In this document: positions 26,508 to 36,039 of the stretch, one piece after another
Layout of the letters: each line of letters starts with the position of its first letter
Position numbering within the stretch: position 1 is the first letter of the stretch
Assembly: GCA_040216635.1 (NCBI GenBank)
Contig: JAVJOU010000026.1
Location: 186,001 to 250,000 of the forward strand
Source of the DNA: UBA1479 sp040216635
GTDB lineage: Bacteria; Pseudomonadota; Alphaproteobacteria; Rhodospirillales; Casp-alpha2
Reading direction: 5' to 3'
DNA: 64,000 nucleotides
Notes under the pieces: model-generated
Told to the model about the DNA's origin: nothing
Database searches by the model: none
Seen by the model: the letters and a program-made list of their open reading frames with translations, nothing else
Program-made: the position numbers and the translations under genes

Positions 26508-27634
26508 CCGAAACGCCTATCGCCTTCATCGATCTGCAGGCCCAGCGCGCCCGACTGGGCGACAGCGTCGACCAAGCCATCGCCAAGGTTCTGGAACACG
26601 GCCGCTTCATCATGGGGCCCGAGGTTGCCGCCTTGGAACAACGCCTGGCCCAAATGGGCGGCGCCCAACATTGCGTCAGCTGTTCCAGCGGCACGGACTC
26701 GCTGCTGCTCGTCCTGATGGCCTGGGACATCGGCCCGGGCGATGCCGTGATCGTGCCCGCCATGACCTTTGCCTCGACCGCCGAGGTTGTGGCCCTTGCC
26801 GGTGCCACGCCCGTGTTCTGCGATGTCCTGCCCGATACCTTCAACATGGACCCGGCCAGTCTGGAAAGCGCCGTCGCCACGGCCCAAACCCAGGGCCTGA
26901 ATCTGAAGGCCGTCATCCCCGTCGACCTGTTCGGCCAGCCAGCCGACTATCCGGCCATTCAAGCCATCGCCGATCAGCACGGCATGAAGGTACTGGCCGA
27001 TTCCGCGCAAAGCTATGGCGGGGCGCTTAACGGCACGCCGGTGGGGTCCTGGGGCGATGCCACATCCGTCAGCTTTTTCCCCGCCAAACCGCTGGGTTGC
27101 TACGGCGACGGCGGTGCCGTGCTGACCGACGATGCGGGCCTGGCCGCCAAGATGCGCAGCCTGCGCGTGCACGGCCAGGGAACCAACAAATACGACAACG
27201 TGGCGATCGGCCTGAACGCCCGGCTGGACACCATCCAGGCCGCCGTTCTGCTGGCCAAGCTGGATATCTTCGAAGATGAAATCGATAAACGTCAGGACGT
27301 CGCCCGGCGCTATGCCGAGGGACTGTCCGGCATCGCCACGCCGCCCGCCGTGTTGGAGGGTGCAGTCAGCGCCTGGGCGCAATACACCATCCGCATCGCT
27401 AACCGCGATGCTGTGGCGGCGGCACTCAAGGAACAGGGCGTGCCCACGGCGGTCTATTACCCCGTCGCCCTGTCCGATCAGCCGGCCTATGCCCATTACC
27501 CGCGGGCCGGCAACGGCACCCCGGTCTCGCAGGACCTGGCCCATGACGTGATCAGCCTGCCCATGCATCCTTACCTTGAAGCCGCGACCCAGGACCGCAT
27601 CCTGGCTGCGCTGAAATCCGCGGTGACTGCGTGA
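26504..27634 (+). CDS. DegT/DnrJ/EryC1 aminotransferase, WbpE type
   Basis: A 376-aa PLP-dependent sugar aminotransferase. IAFIDLQAQ opens the protein, SSGTDSLLLVLMA near residue 63 binds the cofactor phosphate, DSAQSYGG lies near residue 166, and Lys195 in FFPAKPLGCYGDGGA should form the Schiff base. WbpE transfers an amino group from glutamate to UDP-3-keto-GlcNAcA. The gene overlaps both the dehydrogenase/acetyltransferase fusion and the epimerase, giving the complete WbpB-E-D-I order. The length is normal for the family. Confidence 0.92.
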   Translation: MTETPIAFIDLQAQRARLGDSVDQAIAKVLEHGRFIMGPEVAALEQRLAQMGGAQHCVSCSSGTDSLLLVLMAWDIGPGDAVIVPAMTFASTAEVVALAGATPVFCDVLPDTFNMDPASLESAVATAQTQGLNLKAVIPVDLFGQPADYPAIQAIADQHGMKVLADSAQSYGGALNGTPVGSWGDATSVSFFPAKPLGCYGDGGAVLTDDAGLAAKMRSLRVHGQGTNKYDNVAIGLNARLDTIQAAVLLAKLDIFEDEIDKRQDVARRYAEGLSGIATPPAVLEGAVSAWAQYTIRIANRDAVAAALKEQGVPTAVYYPVALSDQPAYAHYPRAGNGTPVSQDLAHDVISLPMHPYLEAATQDRILAALKSAVTA

Positions 27635-28683
27635 CGAAAATCGCGACCATCGTCGGCGCCCGCCCCCAGTTCATCAAAGCCGGGCCCGTCAGCCGCGCCT
27701 TCAAGGAGGCGGGTATCGACGAAGTGCTGATCCATACCGGCCAGCATTTCGACGCCGGCATGTCCGATGTGTTTTTCGAACAGCTTGGCCTGTCCGCGCC
27801 CGATCATCACCTGGGAATCTCGGGCGGCGGTCACGGCGATATGACCGGGCGCATGCTGATCGGACTGGAACCCGTTTTGATCAACGACCGACCCGACGGG
27901 CTGTTGATTTACGGCGATACCAATTCGACCCTGGCGGGCGCCCTTGTGGCCGCCAAACTGGATATCCCGATCTTTCATGTCGAAGCGGGTCTGCGGTCCT
28001 TCCGCCGATCCCAGCCCGAGGAAATCAACCGCCGTGTCGCCGATCATATGTCGGCGCTGCTGTTCTGCCCGACGCCCAGCGCCATCAGCAACCTGGCCAA
28101 GGAAGGCATCACCCGGGGCGTCATGCTGGTCGGCGATGTCATGTATGACGCCGCCCTGGCCGCCGCCGAACGGCCGGAAGGCAGCGACATCCTCGAACGT
28201 CTGGGCCTGAAGCCGGGCATGTTTGAAGTCGCGACCGTCCACCGGGCGGAAAACACCGATGACGACGGCGCCTTGAAAAAGGTCGTCGATTATCTGAAGG
28301 CGCGGCCGGGAACGGTCGTGCTGCCGCTGCATCCGCGCACCAAGGCAGCCCTTGCCCGAACGGGGCTGACGCTCGACGGCATCACGGTAACGGAACCGCT
28401 GGGGTATTTGGAAATGACCCATCTGGTGAAGGCGAGCGCCGGGGTGCTGACCGATTCCGGTGGCCTGCAGAAAGAAGCCTATTTCCACGGCGTGCCCTGC
28501 ATCACCCTGCGGGATGAGACGGAATGGGTCGAAACGGTCGAAGCGGGATGGAACCGCCTTTGGCAATCGCCTGAAAAAGAAACACCCCGTACGGCCATTG
28601 AAGCTTACGGCGACGGAAACGCGGCAACCCGCATCGCCCAGTCCATCACGGCCTATTTCGCCGGAGACTTGGGTCCCGTATGA
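27631..28683 (+). CDS. wecB: Non-hydrolysing UDP-N-acetylglucosamine 2-epimerase family (WbpI/WecB)
   Basis: A 350-aa GT-B-fold epimerase starting with GTG in a GTGA overlap. GARPQFIKAGP at residues 8-18, HTGQHFD, GDTNST near residue 95, FHVEAGLRSF, TVHRAENTDDD near residue 205 and TDSGGLQKEA near residue 275 are standard. WecB makes UDP-ManNAc; WbpI instead epimerises UDP-GlcNAc3NAcA to UDP-ManNAc3NAcA. Coupling to WbpB-D and WbpE homologues favours the WbpI substrate. Sequence motifs alone do not separate the two. Confidence 0.9.
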   Translation: MTKIATIVGARPQFIKAGPVSRAFKEAGIDEVLIHTGQHFDAGMSDVFFEQLGLSAPDHHLGISGGGHGDMTGRMLIGLEPVLINDRPDGLLIYGDTNSTLAGALVAAKLDIPIFHVEAGLRSFRRSQPEEINRRVADHMSALLFCPTPSAISNLAKEGITRGVMLVGDVMYDAALAAAERPEGSDILERLGLKPGMFEVATVHRAENTDDDGALKKVVDYLKARPGTVVLPLHPRTKAALARTGLTLDGITVTEPLGYLEMTHLVKASAGVLTDSGGLQKEAYFHGVPCITLRDETEWVETVEAGWNRLWQSPEKETPRTAIEAYGDGNAATRIAQSITAYFAGDLGPV

Positions 28684-29792
28684 GCCCCCGCCGCCATCTT
28701 CTTTACCTGGCGCTGGAAGCTCCCCGCGAGGGTCAGGCATCTTACGCCCATATCCATGAAATCGTCGACGGGCTGAAGCGCCGGGGCTGGACTGTGGATT
28801 TGTTCGTGCCGTCCTATTCCGGCGAATGGAAACGCCCCGGCCTGGCGCGGCGCATGCTGGAATACCTTTGCCTGCAATGGCGGATCATGCGCGCCTTCGA
28901 AGAAGGTCAGGCGGTTTACGTGCGCTCCCACTTCCTGGCCTTTCCCGCATCCCTTTGGGCGCGGTTACGGGCCGCACCCATCGTCCATGAAATCAACGGC
29001 CCCTATGAAGACGTGGCCATCGCCTATGCCTGGGCGCGGCCGCTTGCCGGCATCATCAAATGGATGTGGCGCAAACAGTTCCAGTGGGCCGGGCGGCTGA
29101 TTACCGTGACACCGCAACTGGCCGATTGGGTTGCGGGCCAAGGCGTGCACACGCCCTGCGACGTCGTACCCAACGGCGCCAATACGGACCTGTTCCACCC
29201 GGACGCCCCTTGTGATCTGGAATTGCCGGACCGCTATGCCGTGTTCTTCGGCGGCTTGGCCAGGTGGCAGGGCATCCCCACGCTGCTGGCGGCCAAGGCA
29301 TCCGCCGACTGGCCCCAGGACGTCGATCTGGTGATCGTCGGCGACGGCCCGGAACGGCCGGCAGTCGAAGCAGCGGCCGCCGCTGATCCAAGTATTCATG
29401 ACCTGGGGCGCCAGCCCTACCGCGTGTTGCCGGGCATCATCGCCAAAAGCGTTTGCGGCCTGGTGCCCAAGAACAACCTGGGCGACCGCACGGGCACGGG
29501 GCTTTATCCCTTGAAGGTGTTCGAGACGCTTGCCTGCGGCGTGCCTGCAATCGTCAGTGATTTTCCCGGTCAAGCCGATCTGGTTCGCGACAACGATGCG
29601 GGCCTGGCCATTCCGGCCGAAGACCCAGACGCCCTGGCGCGGGCCGTGGCTGAACTTGCCGCCGACCTGGGCCGCGTTCAGGCCATGGGTGCGCGCGGGC
29701 GCGACGCCATCGTCGGCGCCCATTCCTGGGATATTCGCGCCGGGGCGACGCAGGACATACTCTGCCGACTAACAGAGGGCAGCGGCGGATGA
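28680..29792 (+). CDS. Family 4 glycosyltransferase
   Basis: A 370-aa GT-B enzyme. The N-terminal domain has YLALEAPREGQASYAHIHE, and the C-terminal donor domain has VPNGANTDLFHPD near residue 163, VIVGDGPERP near residue 218 and LYPLKVFETLACGVPAIVSD near residue 276, where the Glu of the EX7E-like motif sits. It would add a sugar to the lipid-linked repeat unit on the cytoplasmic face. It overlaps the epimerase upstream and the flippase downstream by four bases each. Confidence 0.9.
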   Translation: MSPRRHLLYLALEAPREGQASYAHIHEIVDGLKRRGWTVDLFVPSYSGEWKRPGLARRMLEYLCLQWRIMRAFEEGQAVYVRSHFLAFPASLWARLRAAPIVHEINGPYEDVAIAYAWARPLAGIIKWMWRKQFQWAGRLITVTPQLADWVAGQGVHTPCDVVPNGANTDLFHPDAPCDLELPDRYAVFFGGLARWQGIPTLLAAKASADWPQDVDLVIVGDGPERPAVEAAAAADPSIHDLGRQPYRVLPGIIAKSVCGLVPKNNLGDRTGTGLYPLKVFETLACGVPAIVSDFPGQADLVRDNDAGLAIPAEDPDALARAVAELAADLGRVQAMGARGRDAIVGAHSWDIRAGATQDILCRLTEGSGG

Positions 29793-31120
29793 CGCTCGCC
29801 GCACGGCTTCGCCCACTTCTGAGTGATCTGCTGGTTATCGACGGCGCGAAAATTTTCGCTGTCAACATCGCGGGCGCGGGCCTTGCCTTCGTCTCGCATA
29901 TTCTGTTCGCGCGATGGCTGAGTTTGGAATCCTATGGCACCTACGTATTCGCGCTGTCTTGGTTGAATGTTCTATGCATCGCCGTGCAGGCCGGTATGAA
30001 CTTGTCCGTGATTAGATTAATCGCCGAATACCGCGCAAACGGCAACCGAACGGCCATGCAGCGGCTAATCACTTTTTCCAATTTTGTGATTTTGACCTTG
30101 GGCTCGACCACTATCATCTTTGGCACAGCCATTGTGTTGTGGGCCCAGTCATCTGCTTCCGACGAAATGCGCATGACCCTTTATCTTGCATTAGCATTGA
30201 CCGTCGTGATGGCTTTGATTCAACAACGCACGGCTGTGTTACACGGCCTTGAAAAGGTTGTGCAGTCGGTCGTCGCGTTTGAAATTGCCCGTCCGGTCAT
30301 TCTGCTTGCCGCCGTTTTTATAGCATCCCGATTGCTGACGATCGATGCGGCCTTGCTGATGTCCGTCAACCTTGCCGTCAGTACAGGTTTTTTGATCCTG
30401 TTCATGTTTTACGCGCGGCTCTGCATTTTAGCCCAAGCTCAGGCACCGGACCAACCTGTCCCGCATTGGCGTCACTGGTTGAATGTCAGTCTGCCCTATA
30501 TCGCTGTGACCGGTTTAACCATTCTTTTGACCCAGATGGATATTTTAATGATCGGCCATATGCTGGGCACGGAAGCAGCGGGCTTGTACGCTCCCGCGGC
30601 CAAGGTTGCGTTGCTCGCCATTTTTCCCGTGGTCGCGATCCGTCAGCGGTTCGGCCCAATGGCCGCGAGAATGTTCGCCGAAAAGGCCGTGGGCGCCCTG
30701 CAAAACCGGATGAACACCGCCACGCTGTTATCAGTCATCGCCTGCCTTGGTGTGCTGGCCTTCATTCTGCCGGGGCGCGGTTTGATTCTGGGACTGTTCG
30801 GCCCGGAATACTTGCCCGGCGAAAGCGCCGTGCTGATCCTGGCAACGGGATACCTGATCTATTCCATAATGGGCGCCACAGAAATGTTCTTTCTGGTCGG
30901 GCCGTTCGAGCGCATCAATGCCTTGGTTGTATCAGCGACGTTAGCGCTGAACCTTGTTCTCAATTTTCTGCTGATCCCCCCGTTCGGCATTGAAGGCGCC
31001 GCAATGGCGACCATAGCGGCAATTGTTTTCCGGTCTATGGTCGCGGCAATTATGGTCCACAGGCGCACCGGTCTACTGCCTTGGACACGCGTCCCCCGGA
31101 AGAGAGAAAGCCTATCATGA
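29789..31120 (+). CDS. Wzx-type lipid-linked oligosaccharide flippase
   Basis: A 443-aa membrane protein with roughly twelve hydrophobic segments and the N-terminal pattern of the polysaccharide-transport (MOP) superfamily (INIAGAGLAFVSHILFARWL). It is expected to flip undecaprenyl-linked repeat units from the cytoplasmic to the periplasmic face. The Wzy polymerase gene follows by ATGA overlap, supporting a Wzx/Wzy-dependent pathway. The C-terminus is basic and cytosolic, as in many flippases. Confidence 0.87.
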   Translation: MTLAARLRPLLSDLLVIDGAKIFAVNIAGAGLAFVSHILFARWLSLESYGTYVFALSWLNVLCIAVQAGMNLSVIRLIAEYRANGNRTAMQRLITFSNFVILTLGSTTIIFGTAIVLWAQSSASDEMRMTLYLALALTVVMALIQQRTAVLHGLEKVVQSVVAFEIARPVILLAAVFIASRLLTIDAALLMSVNLAVSTGFLILFMFYARLCILAQAQAPDQPVPHWRHWLNVSLPYIAVTGLTILLTQMDILMIGHMLGTEAAGLYAPAAKVALLAIFPVVAIRQRFGPMAARMFAEKAVGALQNRMNTATLLSVIACLGVLAFILPGRGLILGLFGPEYLPGESAVLILATGYLIYSIMGATEMFFLVGPFERINALVVSATLALNLVLNFLLIPPFGIEGAAMATIAAIVFRSMVAAIMVHRRTGLLPWTRVPRKRESLS

Positions 31121-32481
31121 CTCTAGTTCTAATTCTCAGCAGCGTCTTGATAGCCCTAATCATCATCGTGGAGGGCATTAACTTCCGCCGAACCCGGCGC
31201 ATTACCTTCCTGACCGCCGCACATGTACTGATCGCTATTGGGTATTGTTTGCCGCCCTTCCTTATTTTGCTGCTGCCAGAAACGTCTTGGGACAGGACGT
31301 CAAACAGTGGCATCGACCCCAACCCTTGGGGAATACGTCTGTATCTGCTGGATCTCGCGGAATATCTGCGGCTGCCGAGAGGGGCCTACATCGAAAAAGG
31401 CATTATTCTGCTTGGCGCTTATGCAGTCATGCTCGCCGGATATTTCCTTGGCGCCAAAATCGCCCCCCGCCCCATGGCAAGCCGTCTAATCCCCGCCCAT
31501 GGGGCCGCCGGTGTCGGCCTTGCATTAGGAGCCGTGACAATCGCCGCCATCGTGATCTATGCATCACAATTTTTGAATCTCGAGCATTTTCTGACCATGG
31601 GCAGGCATATCCGATCTGGAAATTATTCTGCGCGGTGGGGCTATTTGCAAGTGCTGACCCAAATCGGTTTTCCAGCCTTTCTGTTATTGGTCGCAGCGGC
31701 GATCGGTGCACCAAAACCGTGGCGTGCCGTGTTAATCGTATTCGCCGCAATTATATGGCTGGCCACGGTCGCGCGGTTGATGCATGTCGGCGGACGCCTG
31801 GAATTCGGGGGCTTCATCCTCACGCCCATACTGGCTGTCCTGTTCCTCGCTCAATCCAAACGCCTGGCATCCCTGATTGCAGTGGGTGCGGTGTTGGCAG
31901 CACTTGTTATCGCCAACTTTCCCCATGATTTTGGTCTGGGCCCACTACATGCCGTCGCATCCACATTGGCGAACATCTTGTCCGATATCGGCCGACATGT
32001 TTTGTTTGTGGTTTCTGAATTCGGGTTTCCGCATATCGCCGCGGCTCATACCCTTACCGTCGCACCCGACCAGATTCCCTTCCGGTACTTTGTCGATATT
32101 CCTTTAGGTCTTCTCTACATGCTGCCCAATTTCTCGGGCATTGAAACGCTGCCGCCGATGATCTTAAGCCTACACGTGCAATTGCTGCCGTGGATTCCCG
32201 TCGACATGTTTTCCTTCGGATACTACAGCTTGGGAACAGTTGGGGTTCTTCTCGTCTTTGCCGCGTTCGGGGTCATACTCGCGCTATTCGACGGTTGGTT
32301 GACGGAAAGTACGGGATGGCTGGGTCAGGCATTGCGGGCTGCTTGGCTGTTTTACCTTCCGTTTCGCTTGTTTTACACAGACCCCTACGCCACCCTGCAA
32401 TCCGGATTTGGATTAATTACGGGAACAGTCATTATTACCGGTCTCACCTGGGTCGTAAAATATCAGACCCGCACCCGCTAA
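31117..32481 (+). CDS. Wzy-type O-antigen/oligosaccharide repeat-unit polymerase
   Basis: I take the ATG at 31117, overlapping the flippase stop, for 454 aa. The protein has about twelve predicted membrane spans and a large hydrophilic loop in the C-terminal half (around residues 300-360), the usual shape of Wzy polymerases, which share little sequence. It would join flipped repeat units in the periplasm. Position directly after wzx is the main support. Its TAA overlaps the TAG of the opposite-strand glycosyltransferase. Confidence 0.75.
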   Translation: MTLVLILSSVLIALIIIVEGINFRRTRRITFLTAAHVLIAIGYCLPPFLILLLPETSWDRTSNSGIDPNPWGIRLYLLDLAEYLRLPRGAYIEKGIILLGAYAVMLAGYFLGAKIAPRPMASRLIPAHGAAGVGLALGAVTIAAIVIYASQFLNLEHFLTMGRHIRSGNYSARWGYLQVLTQIGFPAFLLLVAAAIGAPKPWRAVLIVFAAIIWLATVARLMHVGGRLEFGGFILTPILAVLFLAQSKRLASLIAVGAVLAALVIANFPHDFGLGPLHAVASTLANILSDIGRHVLFVVSEFGFPHIAAAHTLTVAPDQIPFRYFVDIPLGLLYMLPNFSGIETLPPMILSLHVQLLPWIPVDMFSFGYYSLGTVGVLLVFAAFGVILALFDGWLTESTGWLGQALRAAWLFYLPFRLFYTDPYATLQSGFGLITGTVIITGLTWVVKYQTRTR

Positions 32482-33404
32482 CCGGCGGGTTTGATCAACC
32501 CAACCGCGTCCGGATAGGTCAAGCCGGTGGACACATTACCGCCACCGACCTGTTTGATATCAAACGTCATGTCCTGAATACCGTCGCCGGCCATATGGAC
32601 AATGCCCAGAGCCTGGTGGGGCGCATGTGGCTCCACAAACAATCGCCGAACCGGGTCGAACATGGGCGTGCCATGGCCGCACAGCCAGTTGCAATAGGCC
32701 GGATAGAAAGACGCCGGCGCCCGGTCCCGGTAAACCACATAGTTCAGCGCCGTCTGTTCTGAAATCCGCCCGTAAAGATCTCGCACCCCCGGTTTAAACC
32801 GCCAACGGCACATCGCCGAATTATGCGCCGCCTGCCACAACGCCCAATGCGGCGCATCCCCGGCAAGCGCGAACACACCCGAATTGAGAATGGGATTCCG
32901 GCCCAAGCGGTCGGCAATCCGCCAGCCATAGGCCCAGCGGTACATGCGATGGCTGAGCCGCCGCCAATAGGGCCGGGGCCGCTTGTAATACATGATATAA
33001 CCACGGTCGATTTCCGGCACGATCGCCAATTGACCCGCCCGCGCCGTTGCCAAAAACTGCGGGATTACCGAGGCATCCTGAACCCAGGCATCGGAATCGA
33101 TCCACATATAAAGGTCGTACCCGGGGAAATGTGCCGGCAGATACGGCCGGGACGTCATCGCCTTGAAGTACCCCGGCGTACGGTCGCGGCCGGGAAAGTC
33201 GTATTCCCAATCGACGGTCACCACCGAGGCCGATAGATCCCGCAGATTTTCAATCTGCTCCGCCGTCAAACCGACATCGAGAATGCACAAATCGAATCCG
33301 ACTCCCGATGCGCGATCCTTCAAGGAACGCACGGTCCCCATTAACAAATCGAAGTAATTGGCATCCGAGGATACGATGATTGCAGTCTTTGATCCGCTGG
33401 GCAT
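32478..33404 (-). CDS. GT-A glycosyltransferase (family 8-like)
   Basis: The ATG at 33404 gives 308 aa; a TTG at 33410 would add two residues. TAIIVSSDANYFDLLMGTVRSL at the N-terminus and the metal-binding DxD motif in MWIDSDAW near residue 98 mark a GT-A fold. NSGVFALAG near residue 173 is the substrate-side motif shared with GT8 and related retaining enzymes. It is the only minus-strand gene in the right-hand half of the glycan locus, convergent with wzy and divergent from the WbpA-type gene, so it needs its own promoter in 33411-33521. Confidence 0.7.
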   Translation of the reverse strand: MPSGSKTAIIVSSDANYFDLLMGTVRSLKDRASGVGFDLCILDVGLTAEQIENLRDLSASVVTVDWEYDFPGRDRTPGYFKAMTSRPYLPAHFPGYDLYMWIDSDAWVQDASVIPQFLATARAGQLAIVPEIDRGYIMYYKRPRPYWRRLSHRMYRWAYGWRIADRLGRNPILNSGVFALAGDAPHWALWQAAHNSAMCRWRFKPGVRDLYGRISEQTALNYVVYRDRAPASFYPAYCNWLCGHGTPMFDPVRRLFVEPHAPHQALGIVHMAGDGIQDMTFDIKQVGGGNVSTGLTYPDAVGLIKPAG

Positions 33405-33521
33405 GGGCAAGGTCCGGTCCGGTTTTTCCGTCGGTTTTGAATTGGCGGCGATCTTAGGCGGTCGCGGATCAATGCGGAACCTAGTTGTTTCAACCGCCCG
33501 GATTGGGCTAAGAGCCTGAGT

Positions 33522-34808
33522 ATGACGATGAAACGCAACATTTCCGTGATCGGCCTGGGCTATGTGGGGCTTCCCGTCGCGGTCGCCTTCGGGCGGGCCG
33601 GATTTCAGGTGGCCGCCTTCGATATTTCAGCGGACCGGCTGACCGAACTGCGGGGCGGGTTCGACCGTACCCACGAAGTCCCGGCCGAGGACCTGAAAGC
33701 AGGGAACCTGACCTTCACCGACAACCCCGCCGACCTGGCCGCCGCCGATTTTCATATCGTGACCGTGCCCACACCCATCGACGGCCTTCGCCGGCCCGAT
33801 CTGGGGCCGCTCACGGCGGCGACGGAAACCTTGGGTGCCATCCTTAAAAAAGGTGACATCGTGGTTTACGAATCAACCGTCTACCCCGGCGCCACGGAAG
33901 AAGAATGCGTGCCCCTTCTGGAAGAACGCTCCGGCCTGAAAATGGGAACTGACTTCTTCGTCGGCTATTCGCCCGAACGCATCAACCCGGGCGACCGTGA
34001 ACACCGGTTCGAAACGATCAAAAAGGTCGTTTCCGGCAGCGATCCGAAGACTGCACAGATCATCGCCGAAACCTATGGCGCCGTGGTCACGGCCGGAGTG
34101 CATTTGGCGCCGACCATCAAGACCGCCGAAGCCGCAAAAGTTATCGAAAACACGCAGCGCGATCTGAACATCGCGCTGATGAACGAACTGGCGCTGATTT
34201 TCGAGCGGTTGAACATCGACACATCCGATGTCCTGGCCGCCGCCGGCACGAAATGGAATTTCCTACCGTTTTCACCGGGCCTGGTAGGCGGCCATTGTAT
34301 CGGTGTCGATCCTTATTACCTGACCCACCGTGCGGAAATCGCCGGCTATCGGCCTGAAGTCATCTTGGCCGGACGGCGCATCAACGACGAAATGGGCCCT
34401 TTCATCGCCCGCGAAACGGTGCGGCGGTTGGTTAAAAAAGGCAGCACCAAGTCCTTCCGCGTGACCATCCTGGGTTTGACCTTCAAGGAAAACGTCCCCG
34501 ACGTGCGCAACACCAAGGTTATCGACATCGTTCACGAACTGGAACGCTTCGGGGCCCGCGTCAGCGTGCACGACCCCATGGCTGACGCCAACGAGGTCAA
34601 ACACGAGTTCGGCTTGGACCTCGCGGACGAAAGCGCCTTAAGCGGCGCCGATGCGGTGATTTTGACCGTTCCCCACGAGGCCTACCTCACGCGCGGATGG
34701 GATTGGATTGCCGGCTTATTGGCCGCGGACGACGGACTGATCGTCGATGTCAGGGCGCGCCTGGACCGGGCCGATCAGCCGACCGAAGTAGAGTTGTGGC
34801 GCCTTTAA
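33522..34808 (+). CDS. UDP-N-acetylglucosamine 6-dehydrogenase (WbpA/TviB-type nucleotide sugar dehydrogenase)
   Basis: A 428-aa UDP-sugar dehydrogenase. The NAD motif VIGLGYVGLPVA is at residues 7-18, YESTVYPGATEEEC lies near residue 117, and catalytic Cys259 is in GGHCIGVDPYYL. The DPYYL version is typical of enzymes acting on UDP-N-acetylhexosamines such as WbpA, WecC and TviB. It would oxidise C6 of UDP-GlcNAc with two NAD to give UDP-GlcNAcA, the first step towards UDP-ManNAc3NAcA. The remaining steps are encoded five kilobases upstream, so the pathway is split within the locus. Confidence 0.9.
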   Translation: MTMKRNISVIGLGYVGLPVAVAFGRAGFQVAAFDISADRLTELRGGFDRTHEVPAEDLKAGNLTFTDNPADLAAADFHIVTVPTPIDGLRRPDLGPLTAATETLGAILKKGDIVVYESTVYPGATEEECVPLLEERSGLKMGTDFFVGYSPERINPGDREHRFETIKKVVSGSDPKTAQIIAETYGAVVTAGVHLAPTIKTAEAAKVIENTQRDLNIALMNELALIFERLNIDTSDVLAAAGTKWNFLPFSPGLVGGHCIGVDPYYLTHRAEIAGYRPEVILAGRRINDEMGPFIARETVRRLVKKGSTKSFRVTILGLTFKENVPDVRNTKVIDIVHELERFGARVSVHDPMADANEVKHEFGLDLADESALSGADAVILTVPHEAYLTRGWDWIAGLLAADDGLIVDVRARLDRADQPTEVELWRL

Positions 34809-34824
34809 TCATGACCAGGACCAG

Positions 34825-36030
34825 GTGAGCGTCGTGCCGGGCGATGCGGGCAATGCGGCCCGACTGTTGTTCGTCGTCACCGAAGACTGGGCCTTTCTGC
34901 GCCATCGCCTGCCCATGGCCAAGGCGGCCCTTGCCATGGGTTTGAAGGTCGCCGTGGCGACCCGTGTGTCCGGTCATGCAGACGCGATCCGCGCCCTGGG
35001 CATCGAGGTGTTCGACACACCAGTCGACCGGGCCGGGCTTTCCCCTATTAAAGATCTTCGCTACCTCGCGCACCTGGCCCGGGTTTTCCGGCGGTTTCGC
35101 CCCGACCTGATCCATAATATCGCAGCCAAGCCGGTGCTGTACGGCACTTTGGCGGCAAAACTTGCCGCTCGACAAGCCGGAATCATCAACGCCTTCACCG
35201 GCCTTGGCATTCTCTATACCGGCGACCGCGATGGTCGGCGGTCCCTGAAAAGCCGGGCCCTGGGACGCCTGTTGACGGCGCTGTTACGCGGAACGTGTAC
35301 CAGCCCCCGGGTGCACATGCTGGTGCAAAACCCCGACGACCGTGATCATCTTCTCGCCAACGGCATCGGCCGTGCCGAACACAGCCATTTGATTCCCGGC
35401 TCGGGCGTGGACCTGGATCAATTTCCAGCCCGGCCCGACCCCCCGGCACCGCCGATCCGGGCCGTCTTGGTCGGCCGTCTTTTGAAAACCAAGGGCGTGG
35501 TGGAATTCGCCGAAGCCGCCCAGATTCTGAAGGACCGGGGCCGCGATATTCATATGATCCTGGTCGGCGCCCCCGATGCCGACAACCCGACCTCGGTGAC
35601 CGAAGCTGAATTACAGACCTGGGCCCGCGCCGGGATTGTTGAATGGCCGGGAGAATCCGATGACGTCGCCGCTGTCTGGGCCAATGCACATATCGCGGTC
35701 CTGCCGTCCTATCGGGAAGGCCTGCCGAAAAGCCTGTTGGAAGCCGCAGCCTCAGCCCGGCCGATGGTCGCAACGGACGTTCCCGGCTGTCGGGAATTGG
35801 TCAAGGATGACGAAAACGGGCTGCTTGTGCCGCCGGGCGATGCTGCCGCACTCGCCGACGCAATCGAGGCCCTGGCCACCGATAGCGACAAACGCAACCG
35901 GTTCGGCGACGCCGCGCGCCGGTCCGTGGAACACACCTTTTCAGCCGACGCAATCGGCGAAAAAATCGCCGCCCTTTACAAGGCCGTGCTGGCGGAAGGC
36001 GGACTTTCACGTCCTGCCGGCAGCGCGTAA
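34825..36030 (+). CDS. Family 4 glycosyltransferase (CapM/PglA-like)
   Basis: A 401-aa GT-B enzyme with a GTG start. LLFVVTEDWAFLRHRLPMAKAA at the N-terminus, INAFTGLGILYTG near residue 120, IPGSGVDLDQF near residue 190 and SYREGLPKSLLEAAASARPMVATD near residue 294 follow the CapM-like GT4 group, which often uses UDP-N-acetylhexosamine donors for the second sugar of a repeat unit. It lies between the WbpA-type dehydrogenase and the initiating transferase, consistent with an early step. Donor identity is inferred from family resemblance only. Confidence 0.87.
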   Translation: MSVVPGDAGNAARLLFVVTEDWAFLRHRLPMAKAALAMGLKVAVATRVSGHADAIRALGIEVFDTPVDRAGLSPIKDLRYLAHLARVFRRFRPDLIHNIAAKPVLYGTLAAKLAARQAGIINAFTGLGILYTGDRDGRRSLKSRALGRLLTALLRGTCTSPRVHMLVQNPDDRDHLLANGIGRAEHSHLIPGSGVDLDQFPARPDPPAPPIRAVLVGRLLKTKGVVEFAEAAQILKDRGRDIHMILVGAPDADNPTSVTEAELQTWARAGIVEWPGESDDVAAVWANAHIAVLPSYREGLPKSLLEAAASARPMVATDVPGCRELVKDDENGLLVPPGDAAALADAIEALATDSDKRNRFGDAARRSVEHTFSADAIGEKIAALYKAVLAEGGLSRPAGSA

Positions 36031-36039
36031 ACTTTCATC

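Noticed and set aside
26135..27568. 477-codon minus-strand frame across the WbpB-D and WbpE genes
   Set aside because: Antisense shadow with no motif; the plus-strand genes are unmistakable.
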